DNA of 64,000 nucleotides from Gammaproteobacteria bacterium (GCA_021773645.1 JAJFJU010000002.1:103365-167364), one strand, 5' to 3'. Positions 36,199-44,880 are shown, counted from the stretch's first letter. A program made the numbers and translations. The notes: generated from the sequence alone by a model not told the origin.

Positions 36199-37434
36199 TT
36201 AGTTAAGCATCAGTCGTCGATGGCCTTCAGCGGCCGTTTGCCACCACAGATAGACTTGCAGGCCATTGCTTAGTAGCAACGGGTGATCAGAGGCACCGGC
36301 GGTAGTCGCCACCGAGCTGACCGCACTCCAGCGCTTGCCATAGTCGGTAGATTGCATCATCCGGATCTGGGTCTGCTTGCCATCGAATTCTTTCCATACG
36401 ATAAACACCCGCTTGCCCAAACTGGCTATGTGGGGATGCGTAGATTGATGCTTCGGATTGCCGAAGCCCAGCGGTGGGCTAAAGCGATTGCCACCATCGC
36501 TAGAGCGCGCGTAAAAAAGGCCTTGTCGTGCGGTGCCATTAGTGAACCAGACGGTGTGGTAAGTGCCTTCCTTGTCCATAGACATCGCCGGCCCGTGGTG
36601 CGGACAGGCATCGATGGCCCACTGGTCCTGGCTGACTCGAGTAGGGGTGCTCACGCCCGGGTTGGTGGGGTTTTTAAATACCATGAAGCTGTGGTCACGG
36701 ACGTTCTTGCCATAAACAGAACGCCACATCAGCGCCGGGCGGTCGTTGTTTATCACCATCGCCAGGCGACAGCATTCACAGCTGTGATGCCGGATTATCT
36801 GATTGGGGCTAAAGCTTGCCCCACGATCATCCGAGTAGGAAAAATATAAGGCGATCCCGGGGTAGGGTTTTTTCTCCTGCCTGGCGGCAAGTTTTGTGCG
36901 TTTATCGAGCCAGGCAAGATAAATTCTGCCGGACGCGCTCACCGCCAGGGCATCGAAACGCTGGCTGCTCGGTCGGGCTTCATCGCTGATAGAGCTGGGT
37001 GGCGAGAAATGTTTGCCGCCATCGAGGGAGCGGCTAAAGCGCACGTCTCCCGTATAGGGTTGTGGCTTGCGCACACTGTAGCTGAGGTAAATATCACCAT
37101 TGCCTGCCACCACTATCTTGGGGCGATTTTCGCCATTGTGTTCCACCGCCTCTGGCTGTGGATTGACCCGCACCGGTGCGGCAAATTCCGTTTCTTCACG
37201 CCCTTGTCTGCTGACATAGACATGTGGACCTTGCACCCAGCTAACCCACAGATGACCTTTCTTATCGAAGGTGGGTGTGCTGACGCTGGCACAGCGCAGG
37301 GAGGGTGTCGCATCCGGGGTGGTGCAGTGGGCGGGCAAGGTGGATAGCTTGGGCGTATGCCTATGCACCTCGGTTTGGGCGCAGCCGGTAAGGGTGCAAA
37401 CCAACAGCCCGATGACTACCGTAGGAGATCGCAT
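36199..37434 (-). CDS. BNR/Asp-box (sialidase-fold) lipoprotein with CxCC motif
   Basis: The 411-residue lipoprotein (lipobox LTGC) has several sialidase-like Asp-box repeats (SRSLDGGKHFSP, SYSDDRGASFSP, ARSSDGGNRFSP, STDYGKRWSA) that build a beta-propeller. No catalytic sialidase residues are obvious. HHSCECC at the central region clusters three Cys with His, a likely metal site. It lies between a TonB-dependent receptor and a thioredoxin. I take it as a surface or periplasmic binding protein of that uptake system. ATG 37434 has AGGAGC about 7 nt upstream. Confidence 0.78.
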   Translation of the reverse strand: MRSPTVVIGLLVCTLTGCAQTEVHRHTPKLSTLPAHCTTPDATPSLRCASVSTPTFDKKGHLWVSWVQGPHVYVSRQGREETEFAAPVRVNPQPEAVEHNGENRPKIVVAGNGDIYLSYSVRKPQPYTGDVRFSRSLDGGKHFSPPSSISDEARPSSQRFDALAVSASGRIYLAWLDKRTKLAARQEKKPYPGIALYFSYSDDRGASFSPNQIIRHHSCECCRLAMVINNDRPALMWRSVYGKNVRDHSFMVFKNPTNPGVSTPTRVSQDQWAIDACPHHGPAMSMDKEGTYHTVWFTNGTARQGLFYARSSDGGNRFSPPLGFGNPKHQSTHPHIASLGKRVFIVWKEFDGKQTQIRMMQSTDYGKRWSAVSSVATTAGASDHPLLLSNGLQVYLWWQTAAEGHRRLMLN

Positions 37435-37444
37435 TGGCAGGCTC

Positions 37445-39562
37445 CTAAAATACCGCTTCAATCCCAACATTAAAGTTGCGTGGTAAGCCGGGTGCCTGCT
37501 CTTGGCCGCGGAATCGGTTAAAGCTGGCCAGGGTGGCGTAGCGGCGATCAAGAAGGTTATCGATGCCACCAAAAATCTTTAGCGTTTCACCCAGCCCGAG
37601 GGTGCGTGGGGGAAGTTGGTAGGAGGCTCGCAGGTTGAGCAGATCGTGGCCTTTGTAGCGGTTTAGATTGGCATCGTCGGTGTAGTAGCGACCCACATGC
37701 ACCCATTCAAGCTCTGCTTTGGCGTTAGCCAGGTAGGACGGGCGATAGCTTATTCGGGCATTGCCGAGAGAACGTGGGGCCTGTTGCAGCTCCTTGCCAC
37801 TAAAGTTGGTCGTGGGGCTTGATCGCCAGTCTTCCGCGGTGTGTTTGGTATATGAGTAGGAAAGATCCGCCCGCCATTGTTTAGACAAGGCATAGCCGAG
37901 GCCAAGTTCTGCGCCGCGGTGCAGGGTTTCTCCCGCATTGGCCTTGGTCTCGGTGGCGGTGCCGCCATTGAAGGTCAGGATGTCATCTTCTTTGCGCATA
38001 TAAAAAACGGACAACTCATAGTCGAGAGCACTGGCTTTGCCGCGCACGCCGACTTCGAAGCTATCGACTGTGATTGGATTGAGATTGAGGGTGTCGTCGG
38101 AATTGCCCGAGCGAAACAGGGTGCCAGAGGATGGTGCACGGAAGCCGTTTTTGTAACTGGCGAAACCGTTGAAGTTAGGGCTGAAAGCGTAGGTGGCACC
38201 GACCTTTGGGCTAAAGTGTCGGAAGCTTACGGTGTCTGATGCCGCCCGTTTATGTGTACCAACGGTTGTGACCGAAAGATTATTTTCGTAATCGTAATGC
38301 ATGAAATCCAGGCGTCCCCCGAGACTGATGCGCAGCTTATGGGTGGGGGAGAACTCACCGTGTATAAAAGGCGATATCGAGGTGAAGGTGGCATCGTAAT
38401 CGTAAATCCGTGCACCCTCGGTAAAGGTGGTGAAAACAGCGCCGGTTTTTGTGGGAGCAATGGCATTTTCCCGGAATAGTCCCGGGCTGTAATCAAGGCC
38501 TACACCAGCTACCACGCGTGTGCGCATGGGTTTGAAATCCAGCCGGTACTTGGTCATCAGGCCGGCAGACTGATGGCTTCTGAGATTAGTTGTGGGGTCA
38601 AAAAAGAGTCGCCAGTTGGGCAGCATGCGCATCTGATTCCAGCGTACGTAAGGGGTAATGCTAAGCAGCGCATTGCCATTCTCTTGTTCGTAGGCGGTGG
38701 AGGCACGGAAGGATTTGACTTTGCGAAAGGAGATAGGGGTGAGATTTTTCTTGGGTGCGTTGTGGAAATCATCCTGCCCCAGGGGAGAAACCCCGGCGGT
38801 TTGTTGATCGATATTGGCGGCGGTGACGATGGTTTTCAGATAGCCACCATTGGCGGTGAAATGGTCCCAACGCACGGTGCCGCTTTGGCGTTCAAATTCC
38901 TGGGCTTGGCGCCAATTATCAGTACGGGTGTAATTAAGGTCGAGTCGCAGGCTGTCGTCACCCCAGGTGTTGCTGGCCGATCCGAGGAAACGATAGCGGC
39001 CAAAGGAGCCATGTTCGATGGAAAGCTCGGCCGTTGGGTCCAGGGATGGCATACGGGTCAACACGTTGATTACCGCGCCGAGGGCGTCGCTGCCCTGGAG
39101 CGCTGATCCGGGTCCCTTGGTGACCTCCACACCACCGGCCTGGGGCAGGTTGATTTCATACAGAGCGTTGTGATTGAAGAAACCGGTGGAACGGGTCGGG
39201 ACTCCATCCTCAAGATAGAGATACACCGCGTCGGTGCTGATCGGCTGCCGAATGGAAGTCATGTGCCCTTCGCCATTGGTGACATTGAGGTGTACGCCGG
39301 GGATGCGGTCTATTAGGGCACCGGGATGGGCGGCCTTGAGTTCATGCACTTCTTGCTCGGAAATGATGCCAATGGTTGCCGGAGTCTCTGCTTTAGGCTG
39401 TTCCTCGCGGGTGGCGGTTACGGTGACCTGTTGCAGCGTTGTGGATGTCTCGGCTGCCCGTGCCATGGATGGCAGTCCCAAAGTAAACATTAAAATAGTA
39501 GCCATCAAGGCCGATGTTTTTGTTGCCATAAATGGAGAGATTTGTAGTTCTTTTGCTGCCAC
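37445..39562 (-). CDS. TonB-dependent outer-membrane receptor
   Basis: The 705-residue receptor has a signal peptide, a TonB box region (TTLQQVTVTATREEQP), a plug domain (residues about 60-165, VEVTKGPGSALQGSDALGAV) and a 22-strand barrel ending in NFNVGIEAVF. The substrate is not evident; the copper-themed neighbourhood suggests a metal or metal chelate. GTG 39562 has GAGGG about 7 nt upstream and gives a fuller signal peptide; ATG 39529 is the alternative. It is divergent from regBA across two RegA-like palindromes. Confidence 0.9.
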   Translation of the reverse strand: MAAKELQISPFMATKTSALMATILMFTLGLPSMARAAETSTTLQQVTVTATREEQPKAETPATIGIISEQEVHELKAAHPGALIDRIPGVHLNVTNGEGHMTSIRQPISTDAVYLYLEDGVPTRSTGFFNHNALYEINLPQAGGVEVTKGPGSALQGSDALGAVINVLTRMPSLDPTAELSIEHGSFGRYRFLGSASNTWGDDSLRLDLNYTRTDNWRQAQEFERQSGTVRWDHFTANGGYLKTIVTAANIDQQTAGVSPLGQDDFHNAPKKNLTPISFRKVKSFRASTAYEQENGNALLSITPYVRWNQMRMLPNWRLFFDPTTNLRSHQSAGLMTKYRLDFKPMRTRVVAGVGLDYSPGLFRENAIAPTKTGAVFTTFTEGARIYDYDATFTSISPFIHGEFSPTHKLRISLGGRLDFMHYDYENNLSVTTVGTHKRAASDTVSFRHFSPKVGATYAFSPNFNGFASYKNGFRAPSSGTLFRSGNSDDTLNLNPITVDSFEVGVRGKASALDYELSVFYMRKEDDILTFNGGTATETKANAGETLHRGAELGLGYALSKQWRADLSYSYTKHTAEDWRSSPTTNFSGKELQQAPRSLGNARISYRPSYLANAKAELEWVHVGRYYTDDANLNRYKGHDLLNLRASYQLPPRTLGLGETLKIFGGIDNLLDRRYATLASFNRFRGQEQAPGLPRNFNVGIEAVF

Positions 39563-39631
39563 GGTTCAGCCCTCATTTCCAGATTCAAGATGATGGGGCC
39601 AAAGTATAGGGAGGCAGTTACAGCGACAGAA

Positions 39632-39648
39632 TGTGACACATTGTCACG
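39632..39648. promoter_or_regulatory. RegA-like palindrome 1 between receptor and regBA
   Basis: TGTGACACATTGTCACG is a perfect TGTGACA/TGTCACA-type palindrome apart from its last base. It overlaps the intergenic space shared by the divergent receptor and regBA genes, so one site could control both. Confidence 0.6.
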
Positions 39649-39663
39649 CGGCAATTTGTCGCA
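39647..39663. promoter_or_regulatory. RegA-like palindrome 2 between receptor and regBA
   Basis: CGCGGCAATTTGTCGCA reads on the other strand as TGCGACA-AAT-TGCCGCG, the same 7-3-7 layout. It abuts site 1 by two bases, giving a tandem pair centred about 15 bp apart. Confidence 0.55.
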
Positions 39664-39720
39664 CCCTGTTAAAATATGCTAAACACATGTATCTTTAAGG
39701 GCTCGCTCAAGGTCAATCTC

Positions 39721-41013
39721 ATGGATTTAAGCCAACAGTCCCCCCGAAAATCGTATGGCGATGCCAATCTGCGGCAGTTGTTTGTGCTCCGAAATGTCAC
39801 CATTGGCGGCGAATTACTGGTGGTGTTGGGGGCCATTTTGGGATTGAACCTGGTGTTGCCAGTGTTGCCCATTTCACTGCTTTTGCTGGCGATGCTGGGG
39901 CTTAATATCAGTACTTGGATATGCCTGCGTGGCGGGCGGGTCGTGGCAGATTGGGAGCTTTTTACACAGTTGATTTTGGATGTGATCGCCTTTTCCATGA
40001 TGCTGTATCTCACCGGTGGCGCCACCAATCCTTTTGCCTGGTTTTATCTGCTGCCGCTGGTGATCTCCGCCACTTTGTTGCCGCCCGGCTATACCCGCAT
40101 CATGGCCGTTTTGACCGTGCTTTGTTACACCGCGCTGACCCGTTTCTATCTGCCTTTGCCGCTCTCAGATGGGGGGGGGATGGAGGCTATGCAGGGCGGC
40201 AGTGGCTTTCCTCTGCACGTCTTCGGGATGTGGTTTGGCTTTGTCTTGAGTGCGGGATTGATCGCCCATTTTGTGGTGGGTATGTCGCAATCACTAAAAA
40301 TACGCGAAGCCCGCCTGGCCGAGGCACGGGAGCAGGCCTTGCGCGATGAGGGCTTGGTGGAACTGGGTATGTTAGCCGCGGGTGCGGCCCATGAGCTGGG
40401 TACGCCGTTGGGCACGATGACGATAATCAGCGGTGAATTGCAGCGTACCCATGGTGCCAACGAAGCACCGGAGATACATCGGGCAGCGAGCCTGTTGTTG
40501 ACCCAAATCGAGCGTTGTAAGGAAGCGCTCTCAAGTATTAGCGCATCGGCAGGGGTGGCGCGTGCCGAGGCCGGATCATCGGCGCAGACGGTGACTTATC
40601 TGGACCAGCTGATCGAAAAATGGCGTGATAGTCGCTTGGGGGTGAAGGTGCAATACCATCGGAAGCAGGAAAAATCTCCCGGCTATATTCTCTCCGATCG
40701 CCTATTGAGTCAGGCGCTGGAAAATATTTTGAATAATGCGGCCGATGCCTCACCGGAAGCGGTCAAGGTGGATGCACGAGAGCAATCAGGGCAATGGCTG
40801 CTGGAGATCAGTGATCGTGGTTGCGGTTTTGGACAGTCGACGGGAGAAGCGGTGATATCCGAAAAGGAACACGGGTTGGGTATTGGTCTGCTGCTCGCTT
40901 ACGGCAGTATCCGGCGTTTGGGAGGAGAGATTTCCCATCATCTGCGTGCCGGGGGAGGTACCTGTACGCGAATTAGTTTGCCCCTGATTGAAAGTACGGT
41001 GGTGTGTTCATGA
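39721..41013 (+). CDS. regB: RegB/PrrB/RoxS-type redox sensor kinase
   Basis: The 430-residue kinase has about six transmembrane helices in the first 200 residues and the quinone-site motif GGATNPF (RegB GGxxNPF). Its H-box is GAAHELGTPLGTM, the RegB form. QIERCKEAL carries the Cys that is redox-active in RegB. ATPase motifs NILNNAADAS and HGLGIGL follow. These features identify the RegB/PrrB redox sensors that read the quinone pool. The start could also be ATG 39676. It overlaps the regulator gene by ATGA. Confidence 0.9.
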   Translation: MDLSQQSPRKSYGDANLRQLFVLRNVTIGGELLVVLGAILGLNLVLPVLPISLLLLAMLGLNISTWICLRGGRVVADWELFTQLILDVIAFSMMLYLTGGATNPFAWFYLLPLVISATLLPPGYTRIMAVLTVLCYTALTRFYLPLPLSDGGGMEAMQGGSGFPLHVFGMWFGFVLSAGLIAHFVVGMSQSLKIREARLAEAREQALRDEGLVELGMLAAGAAHELGTPLGTMTIISGELQRTHGANEAPEIHRAASLLLTQIERCKEALSSISASAGVARAEAGSSAQTVTYLDQLIEKWRDSRLGVKVQYHRKQEKSPGYILSDRLLSQALENILNNAADASPEAVKVDAREQSGQWLLEISDRGCGFGQSTGEAVISEKEHGLGIGLLLAYGSIRRLGGEISHHLRAGGGTCTRISLPLIESTVVCS

Positions 41014-41546
41014 ATATCGGTTCGCGTTTGTTAGTAGTGGATGATGACGAGGTGTTTGGCCAGGTGCTCGGCGGTGCCTTGGAGGCCCGCGGTTTTCAAG
41101 TCGAGGTGGCGGAAGATACGGAAGCTGCCATCGAACATGTGGGGGTAGAGCGTCCGGGTTATGCGGTAATTGATCTCTGCATTGGGGAAGAGTCCGGGTT
41201 GTTATTGGCAGAGCGTTTACTGGCCATTCATCAGGACCTGCAAATCCTGATCCTGACGGGTTATGCCAGCGTCGCCACTGCGGTGGCTGCCATCAAACTC
41301 GGGGCCATCCATTACTTGAGTAAACCAGCCGGAGTCGATGAGATTCTGGCGGCATTGAGCCAGCAATCAGTGGTGCCTAAGTTGCATCCCGAGCGCCGTC
41401 CGGTGTCATTGAAACGGTTGGAGTGGGAGCATGTGCAAAAGGTATTACAGGCCCACGACGGCAATATCTCCGCCGCCGCCCGAGCGATGAATATGCATCG
41501 ACGTACGCTACAGCGGAAGCTGCAAAAGCGCCCGGTGACTCACTGA
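41010..41546 (+). CDS. regA: RegA/PrrA/ActR-type response regulator
   Basis: The 178-residue regulator has a receiver domain with the phospho-acceptor Asp in AVIDLCIGEESG and the conserved Lys in HYLSKPAGVDE, and a Fis-type helix-turn-helix ending GNISAAARAMNMHRRTLQRKLQKR, the near-invariant RegA tail. RegA homologues activate or repress genes for respiration and copper-containing oxidases in response to redox state. It follows the kinase with a 4-nt overlap. Probable targets here are the palindromes at 34942, 39632 and 39647. Confidence 0.92.
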   Translation: MNIGSRLLVVDDDEVFGQVLGGALEARGFQVEVAEDTEAAIEHVGVERPGYAVIDLCIGEESGLLLAERLLAIHQDLQILILTGYASVATAVAAIKLGAIHYLSKPAGVDEILAALSQQSVVPKLHPERRPVSLKRLEWEHVQKVLQAHDGNISAAARAMNMHRRTLQRKLQKRPVTH

Positions 41547-41551
41547 GGGTA

Positions 41552-42139
41552 TTAGCCCTCGAGATGAGCGCGGATGAGTTTCAGTGCCGCCGGGCTATCC
41601 CACTCGGCGGGGCCTAGCAGGCGGCCGATCTCACGGCCTTCGCGATCAATGAGCAAGGTGGCGGGGACCCCAAGCACCTTCAGGTCCTGGGGGGCGCGGA
41701 AGGAGACATCCAGGTAGGGGTTAAGCGCTTTCAGATCTAGTTCTTTAAAGAAGTCCTGAACCTCCTCGATCTGCTGGTCCAGGGAGAGGGTGAGCACCTC
41801 GAAATCCTTACCGTCCAGGGTTTCCTGCAAATGATTCAGTGTGGGCATTTCCTCCCGGCAGGGGCCGCACCAGGTGGCCCAGAGATTGAGCAGCACCAGC
41901 TTGCCGCGGAAGTCATCCAGACTCAGTAGTTGCTTATCACCATTGATAAATTTCAGCGCCGGGAGCGTTGCCCGCTGGGTGCGGGCAACAAAGCCGAAGC
42001 CATCGGATGTGGGTGGGGCCTTGGCAGCCGGTGCTGGGATGTGCGTTGGTGGTACCGTTTGTAAAGTGAGCTGACTCCACAGCGCACCAATGACAAAGCC
42101 GGCGACTGCGAGGATGCTGATAGCGTATCGGGTTTTCAC
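41552..42139 (-). CDS. TlpA-like thioredoxin, third copy
   Basis: The 195-residue membrane-anchored periplasmic thioredoxin has an N-terminal transmembrane helix (RYAISILAVAGFVIGALW) and the active site NLWATWCGPCREEMP. Its GTG start overlaps the preceding stop as GTGA, showing translational coupling with the CcmG-like gene. It is the last member of the cueR operon, so copper should induce it. Reduction of cytochrome haem-site thiols or metal-site cysteines is the likely role. Confidence 0.88.
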   Translation of the reverse strand: MKTRYAISILAVAGFVIGALWSQLTLQTVPPTHIPAPAAKAPPTSDGFGFVARTQRATLPALKFINGDKQLLSLDDFRGKLVLLNLWATWCGPCREEMPTLNHLQETLDGKDFEVLTLSLDQQIEEVQDFFKELDLKALNPYLDVSFRAPQDLKVLGVPATLLIDREGREIGRLLGPAEWDSPAALKLIRAHLEG

Positions 42140-42702
42140 TGGGGCCTTGGCTCCTTTTTCTGGGCACGTAGTTTTTGAACCAGCGGCCATAGCTTTTGTT
42201 CCCAGGCCTCGATGGTTATTTCTCCAATTTGCTTATAGGCGATACGGCCTTGCTGATCGATTAAGAAGGTCTCAGGTACTCCGTACACCCCCCAATCAAT
42301 AGAGATTCGGCCATTGCGATCCGCGCCGATACGGGTATAGGGATCCCCTAGCTCGGCCAGCCAGGCGTTGGCGTCCTCTGGTTTGTCTTTGTAGTTGATG
42401 CCATGCACCGGGATGGTGCCGTTACGCTTGAGGCGCATCAGCAGCGGGTGCTCATAGCGGCAGGCAGTGCACCAGGATGCAAAGACATTCACCAGACTGA
42501 CCTCACCCTTTAAATCAAGGCCGGCTAGCCCGGGATTCTGGCGGCCCGCTATGGGCGGCAGCTCAAAATCTGGTACCGCTTTGCCTATGAGCGGCGAGGG
42601 TACTTCGCGGGGATTGAGGGTTAAGCCAACGGCAAGGAATGCGACTACTGCCATCACGAGCAACAGCGGCAGGGCGACAAGTAAGGGAGAGCGCTTGGAC
42701 AT
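42136..42702 (-). CDS. CcmG/DsbE-like thiol-disulfide oxidoreductase
   Basis: The 188-residue protein has an N-terminal anchor (PLLVALPLLLVMAVVAFLAVGL), the CcmG core VNVFASWCTACRYEHP with active site CTAC, then GINYKDKPEDANAWL and GVYGVPETFLID, all typical of CcmG. It reduces apocytochrome c cysteines during haem attachment. It is encoded outside a ccm operon, between a cytochrome c gene and another thioredoxin, so it may be a copy dedicated to the copper-induced cytochrome. Confidence 0.9.
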   Translation of the reverse strand: MSKRSPLLVALPLLLVMAVVAFLAVGLTLNPREVPSPLIGKAVPDFELPPIAGRQNPGLAGLDLKGEVSLVNVFASWCTACRYEHPLLMRLKRNGTIPVHGINYKDKPEDANAWLAELGDPYTRIGADRNGRISIDWGVYGVPETFLIDQQGRIAYKQIGEITIEAWEQKLWPLVQKLRAQKKEPRPQ

Positions 42703-42731
42703 GATTTGGGGAGTATACCCCGCTCTGACCG

Positions 42732-43268
42732 CTAACCCTTGTGATGCATCCTACCCTGCCATGATTGATAGACTTCCGCTGACCATAAGTTCTGGAACCA
42801 GGCAATAACCGCCTGGATCTGGGCATCGCTCAACTGCGCGCCAAAGCCGGGCATGCTGCCGCCCGCTGGAGAACCCTCACGAATTTGGCGTGTGATCATG
42901 GGTTTTGGATGATGCCAGGCATGCCCACTGCCATTGAGCGGTGGCGGTGGATAGCGGCCATCGGCACCACGTTGGCGCCAGCGGAAATCCCCCTGCGCCT
43001 CCTTGCCATGGCAGGCGGCGCAATAGCTGGCGAATAACGGCGCACCTTGTTCTATCTGTGCCTTTGTATACCAGCGCCCTGCTACGGTTTTTAGGGACGA
43101 TGTCGTGCTGCTGTCCTGGCTGCTCTTCATCCCGCCCATACTGCTATGCCCTTTCATCATGCCGCCAGAATGAGTTGTTGCCTGCTCGTCGTCACCACAA
43201 CCACCAAGCGTTAGCAGCAAAATACCCAAAAGCATTGCCGCCAACGTTTTCTGAATATTGAACATCAT
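42732..43268 (-). CDS. Copper-operon cytochrome c lipoprotein with Met/His-rich N-terminus
   Basis: The 178-residue lipoprotein (lipobox LGGC) carries an N-terminal HSGGMMKGHSSMGGMK stretch that looks like a Cu(I)/Cu(II) site. A class I cytochrome c domain follows with CAACH and a GSMPGFG Met ligand region. ATG 43268 overlaps the cueR stop as ATGA and has GAGGAC about 6 nt upstream. It could oxidise or carry copper, or feed electrons to a copper enzyme (inference). Confidence 0.88.
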   Translation of the reverse strand: MMFNIQKTLAAMLLGILLLTLGGCGDDEQATTHSGGMMKGHSSMGGMKSSQDSSTTSSLKTVAGRWYTKAQIEQGAPLFASYCAACHGKEAQGDFRWRQRGADGRYPPPPLNGSGHAWHHPKPMITRQIREGSPAGGSMPGFGAQLSDAQIQAVIAWFQNLWSAEVYQSWQGRMHHKG

Positions 43269-43666
43269 GATTTGTCCTCGGAACCAGCAAGGGTCTCCAG
43301 TATGGGGCACTCTGGGCGGCTATCACCGTGACAACGGTGGGCGAGATCATCAAGTATCCGGCGCATGGCCTGGAGGTCAGCGATGTGTTTATCAATGCGC
43401 TTTATGTGGCGGCGGGCCAAGGCTTTGACCTCGCTGCTTGGGCGGCCTGGATCGCGCCACAAGGAGAGCAGGTGGAGGACATCTTTGAGGCTAAAACTCA
43501 GGTCTCGTGCCCGCTGTATAAAGCGCAAGGTTCGGAGATCACTGTCCGCGAAGACCCGGTAGCCATTAGCCGAACGGCTGGCGGGCGGCAGCAGGCCAAT
43601 GCTCTCGTAATAGCGAATAGTTTTGGCGGAGACCCCCGAATGTTTTGCCAATTTGCCGATATTCAT
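43265..43666 (-). CDS. cueR: CueR copper-responsive MerR-family activator
   Basis: The 133-residue protein begins MNIGKLAKHSGVSAKTIRYYESIGLL, the MerR winged helix, and ends with a Cu(I)-binding loop in which two cysteines are separated by seven residues (RCHGDSRPECPI), as in CueR. It activates promoters with 19-bp spacers. Its own promoter region (43701-43731) and that of copA carry the matching operator. Its stop overlaps the cytochrome gene start, so regulator and targets share a transcript. Confidence 0.92.
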   Translation of the reverse strand: MNIGKLAKHSGVSAKTIRYYESIGLLPPASRSANGYRVFADSDLRTLRFIQRARDLSFSLKDVLHLLSLWRDPGRPSSEVKALARRHIKRIDKHIADLQAMRRILDDLAHRCHGDSRPECPILETLAGSEDKS

Positions 43667-43700
43667 GCCGCGTGTACTCCAGAGCTGTACTACGGCATGG

Positions 43701-43731
43701 AGGATAAACCTTCCCTGCACGGGAAGGTCAA
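43701..43731 (-). promoter_or_regulatory. CueR-type promoter of the cueR-cytochrome-thioredoxin operon
   Basis: On the minus strand TTGACC (43726-43731) and TATCCT (43701-43706) are separated by 19 bp, with ACCTTCCC and GGGAAGGT arms between them (43708-43728). The arms match the copA operator. This implies copper-dependent autoregulation and a short leader before ATG 43666. Confidence 0.82.
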
Positions 43732-43938
43732 GGTTTCTTCATGGTGACAATCACACTAGTCTCGTGAACCATCTACTAGCAGATCAGAAAACTCTCTATC
43801 GCCGGTATGCCCATAATCTACTACTCGAAAATTGGCAGACTTATCGGTCAAGCTGAAAAAGCAATATAAAAGGACTCGGTCGTCGGTATTGTTGCAGGAC
43901 TTTAGCTGTGCGTGGCACGTGTTACGTGGGGACAAATA

Positions 43939-44817
43939 TCAGGCTAAGGCGCCTTCCAATAATGAACGATAATTCGAGACAGCATCTGCAATAAACTCGG
44001 AGAAAACACGGAGCCTGGCGGTCGATCGTGTATCACGATGGCGGAGGAGCCAGAGGTCATAGTCGGGTCGTGCTTCTCCCGGCGGTAACCGGATCAGACG
44101 TGGATCAGGATCTCCAATGAAGCATGGTAATTTTGCAATCCCCATGCCGCAGCGCGCGGCTTCTAGCTGCAATAACATACTGTCAAAGGTTCCTCGGGCT
44201 GGGACGTGTGGGTAGTCGCTCTGCTTGACCCACTTTGGAAATGGTGAGGGCGGGCCAAATCCAATCCATGAAACAGATGTAGGATCCAATAAGTCGTGTT
44301 GTTTGACGTAGTCTTGTGTTGTGTAGGCGGCGCTCGCCACACTGGCCAATTTATGGCCGATAAGATGATCCGGCGGGGATTTTATGAAGCGAATGGCGAC
44401 GTCGGCTTCGCGTCGTGTCAGGTCCAGTGGTTCGTAGGTGATAACGACTTCAAGCTCAATATTAGGGTAAATCTCTTGAAATTCGGTGAGATTCGGCATC
44501 AATAGGTGTGTAGCAATGACGTCGGCCATTGTAACTCGGATGACACCAGCCAAGCGCTTATCTTGACCGACCAGTCGTCGTTGCACTGCATCTAACTCAT
44601 TCTCAATATTTTCGGCGACCCCCAGCAAATCCTCCCCGGCGGCTGTTAAGACATAGCCAGTCGGCAGTCGGTCGAAGAGTTTTACCCCCAATCGTGTTTC
44701 AAAAGCCTCAACGCGGCGTGCAACTGTGGAATGGCTGACGCGTGCCTGTTGTGCCGCACCCCGAACCGAGCCCGCACGAACCAGCGCTAGAAAAAGTCGA
44801 ACGTCATCCCACCCCAT
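43939..44817 (-). CDS. LysR-family transcriptional regulator
   Basis: The 292-residue regulator has an N-terminal LysR winged helix (SVRGAAQQARVSHSTVARRVEAFE) and a substrate-binding domain ending WLLRHRDTRSTARLRVFSEF. The ligand is unknown. It is divergent from a small secreted-protein gene at 45094, with an inverted repeat between them, so the secreted protein is a plausible target. The surrounding sequence is AT-richer than the flanking blocks. Confidence 0.9.
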   Translation of the reverse strand: MGWDDVRLFLALVRAGSVRGAAQQARVSHSTVARRVEAFETRLGVKLFDRLPTGYVLTAAGEDLLGVAENIENELDAVQRRLVGQDKRLAGVIRVTMADVIATHLLMPNLTEFQEIYPNIELEVVITYEPLDLTRREADVAIRFIKSPPDHLIGHKLASVASAAYTTQDYVKQHDLLDPTSVSWIGFGPPSPFPKWVKQSDYPHVPARGTFDSMLLQLEAARCGMGIAKLPCFIGDPDPRLIRLPPGEARPDYDLWLLRHRDTRSTARLRVFSEFIADAVSNYRSLLEGALA

Positions 44818-44864
44818 TAATCTGTCTCTCTGATGATACGATAGGTCTCATAATAATAGTGGCT

Positions 44865-44880
44865 GTCACATAGTTGTGAC
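44865..44880. promoter_or_regulatory. Inverted repeat in the LysR/secreted-protein divergent region
   Basis: GTCACA (44865-44870) and TGTGAC (44875-44880) are perfect arms with a 4-nt spacer, located 48 bp upstream of the LysR gene start and within the shared promoter region. It could be a LysR operator. The half-site orientation is opposite to that of the RegA-like palindromes, so I do not group it with them. Confidence 0.4.

Noticed and set aside
44865..44880. Fourth RegA-like site
   Set aside because: The half-sites face outward (GTCACA...TGTGAC) with a 4-nt spacer, unlike the 7-3-7 RegA-like palindromes.
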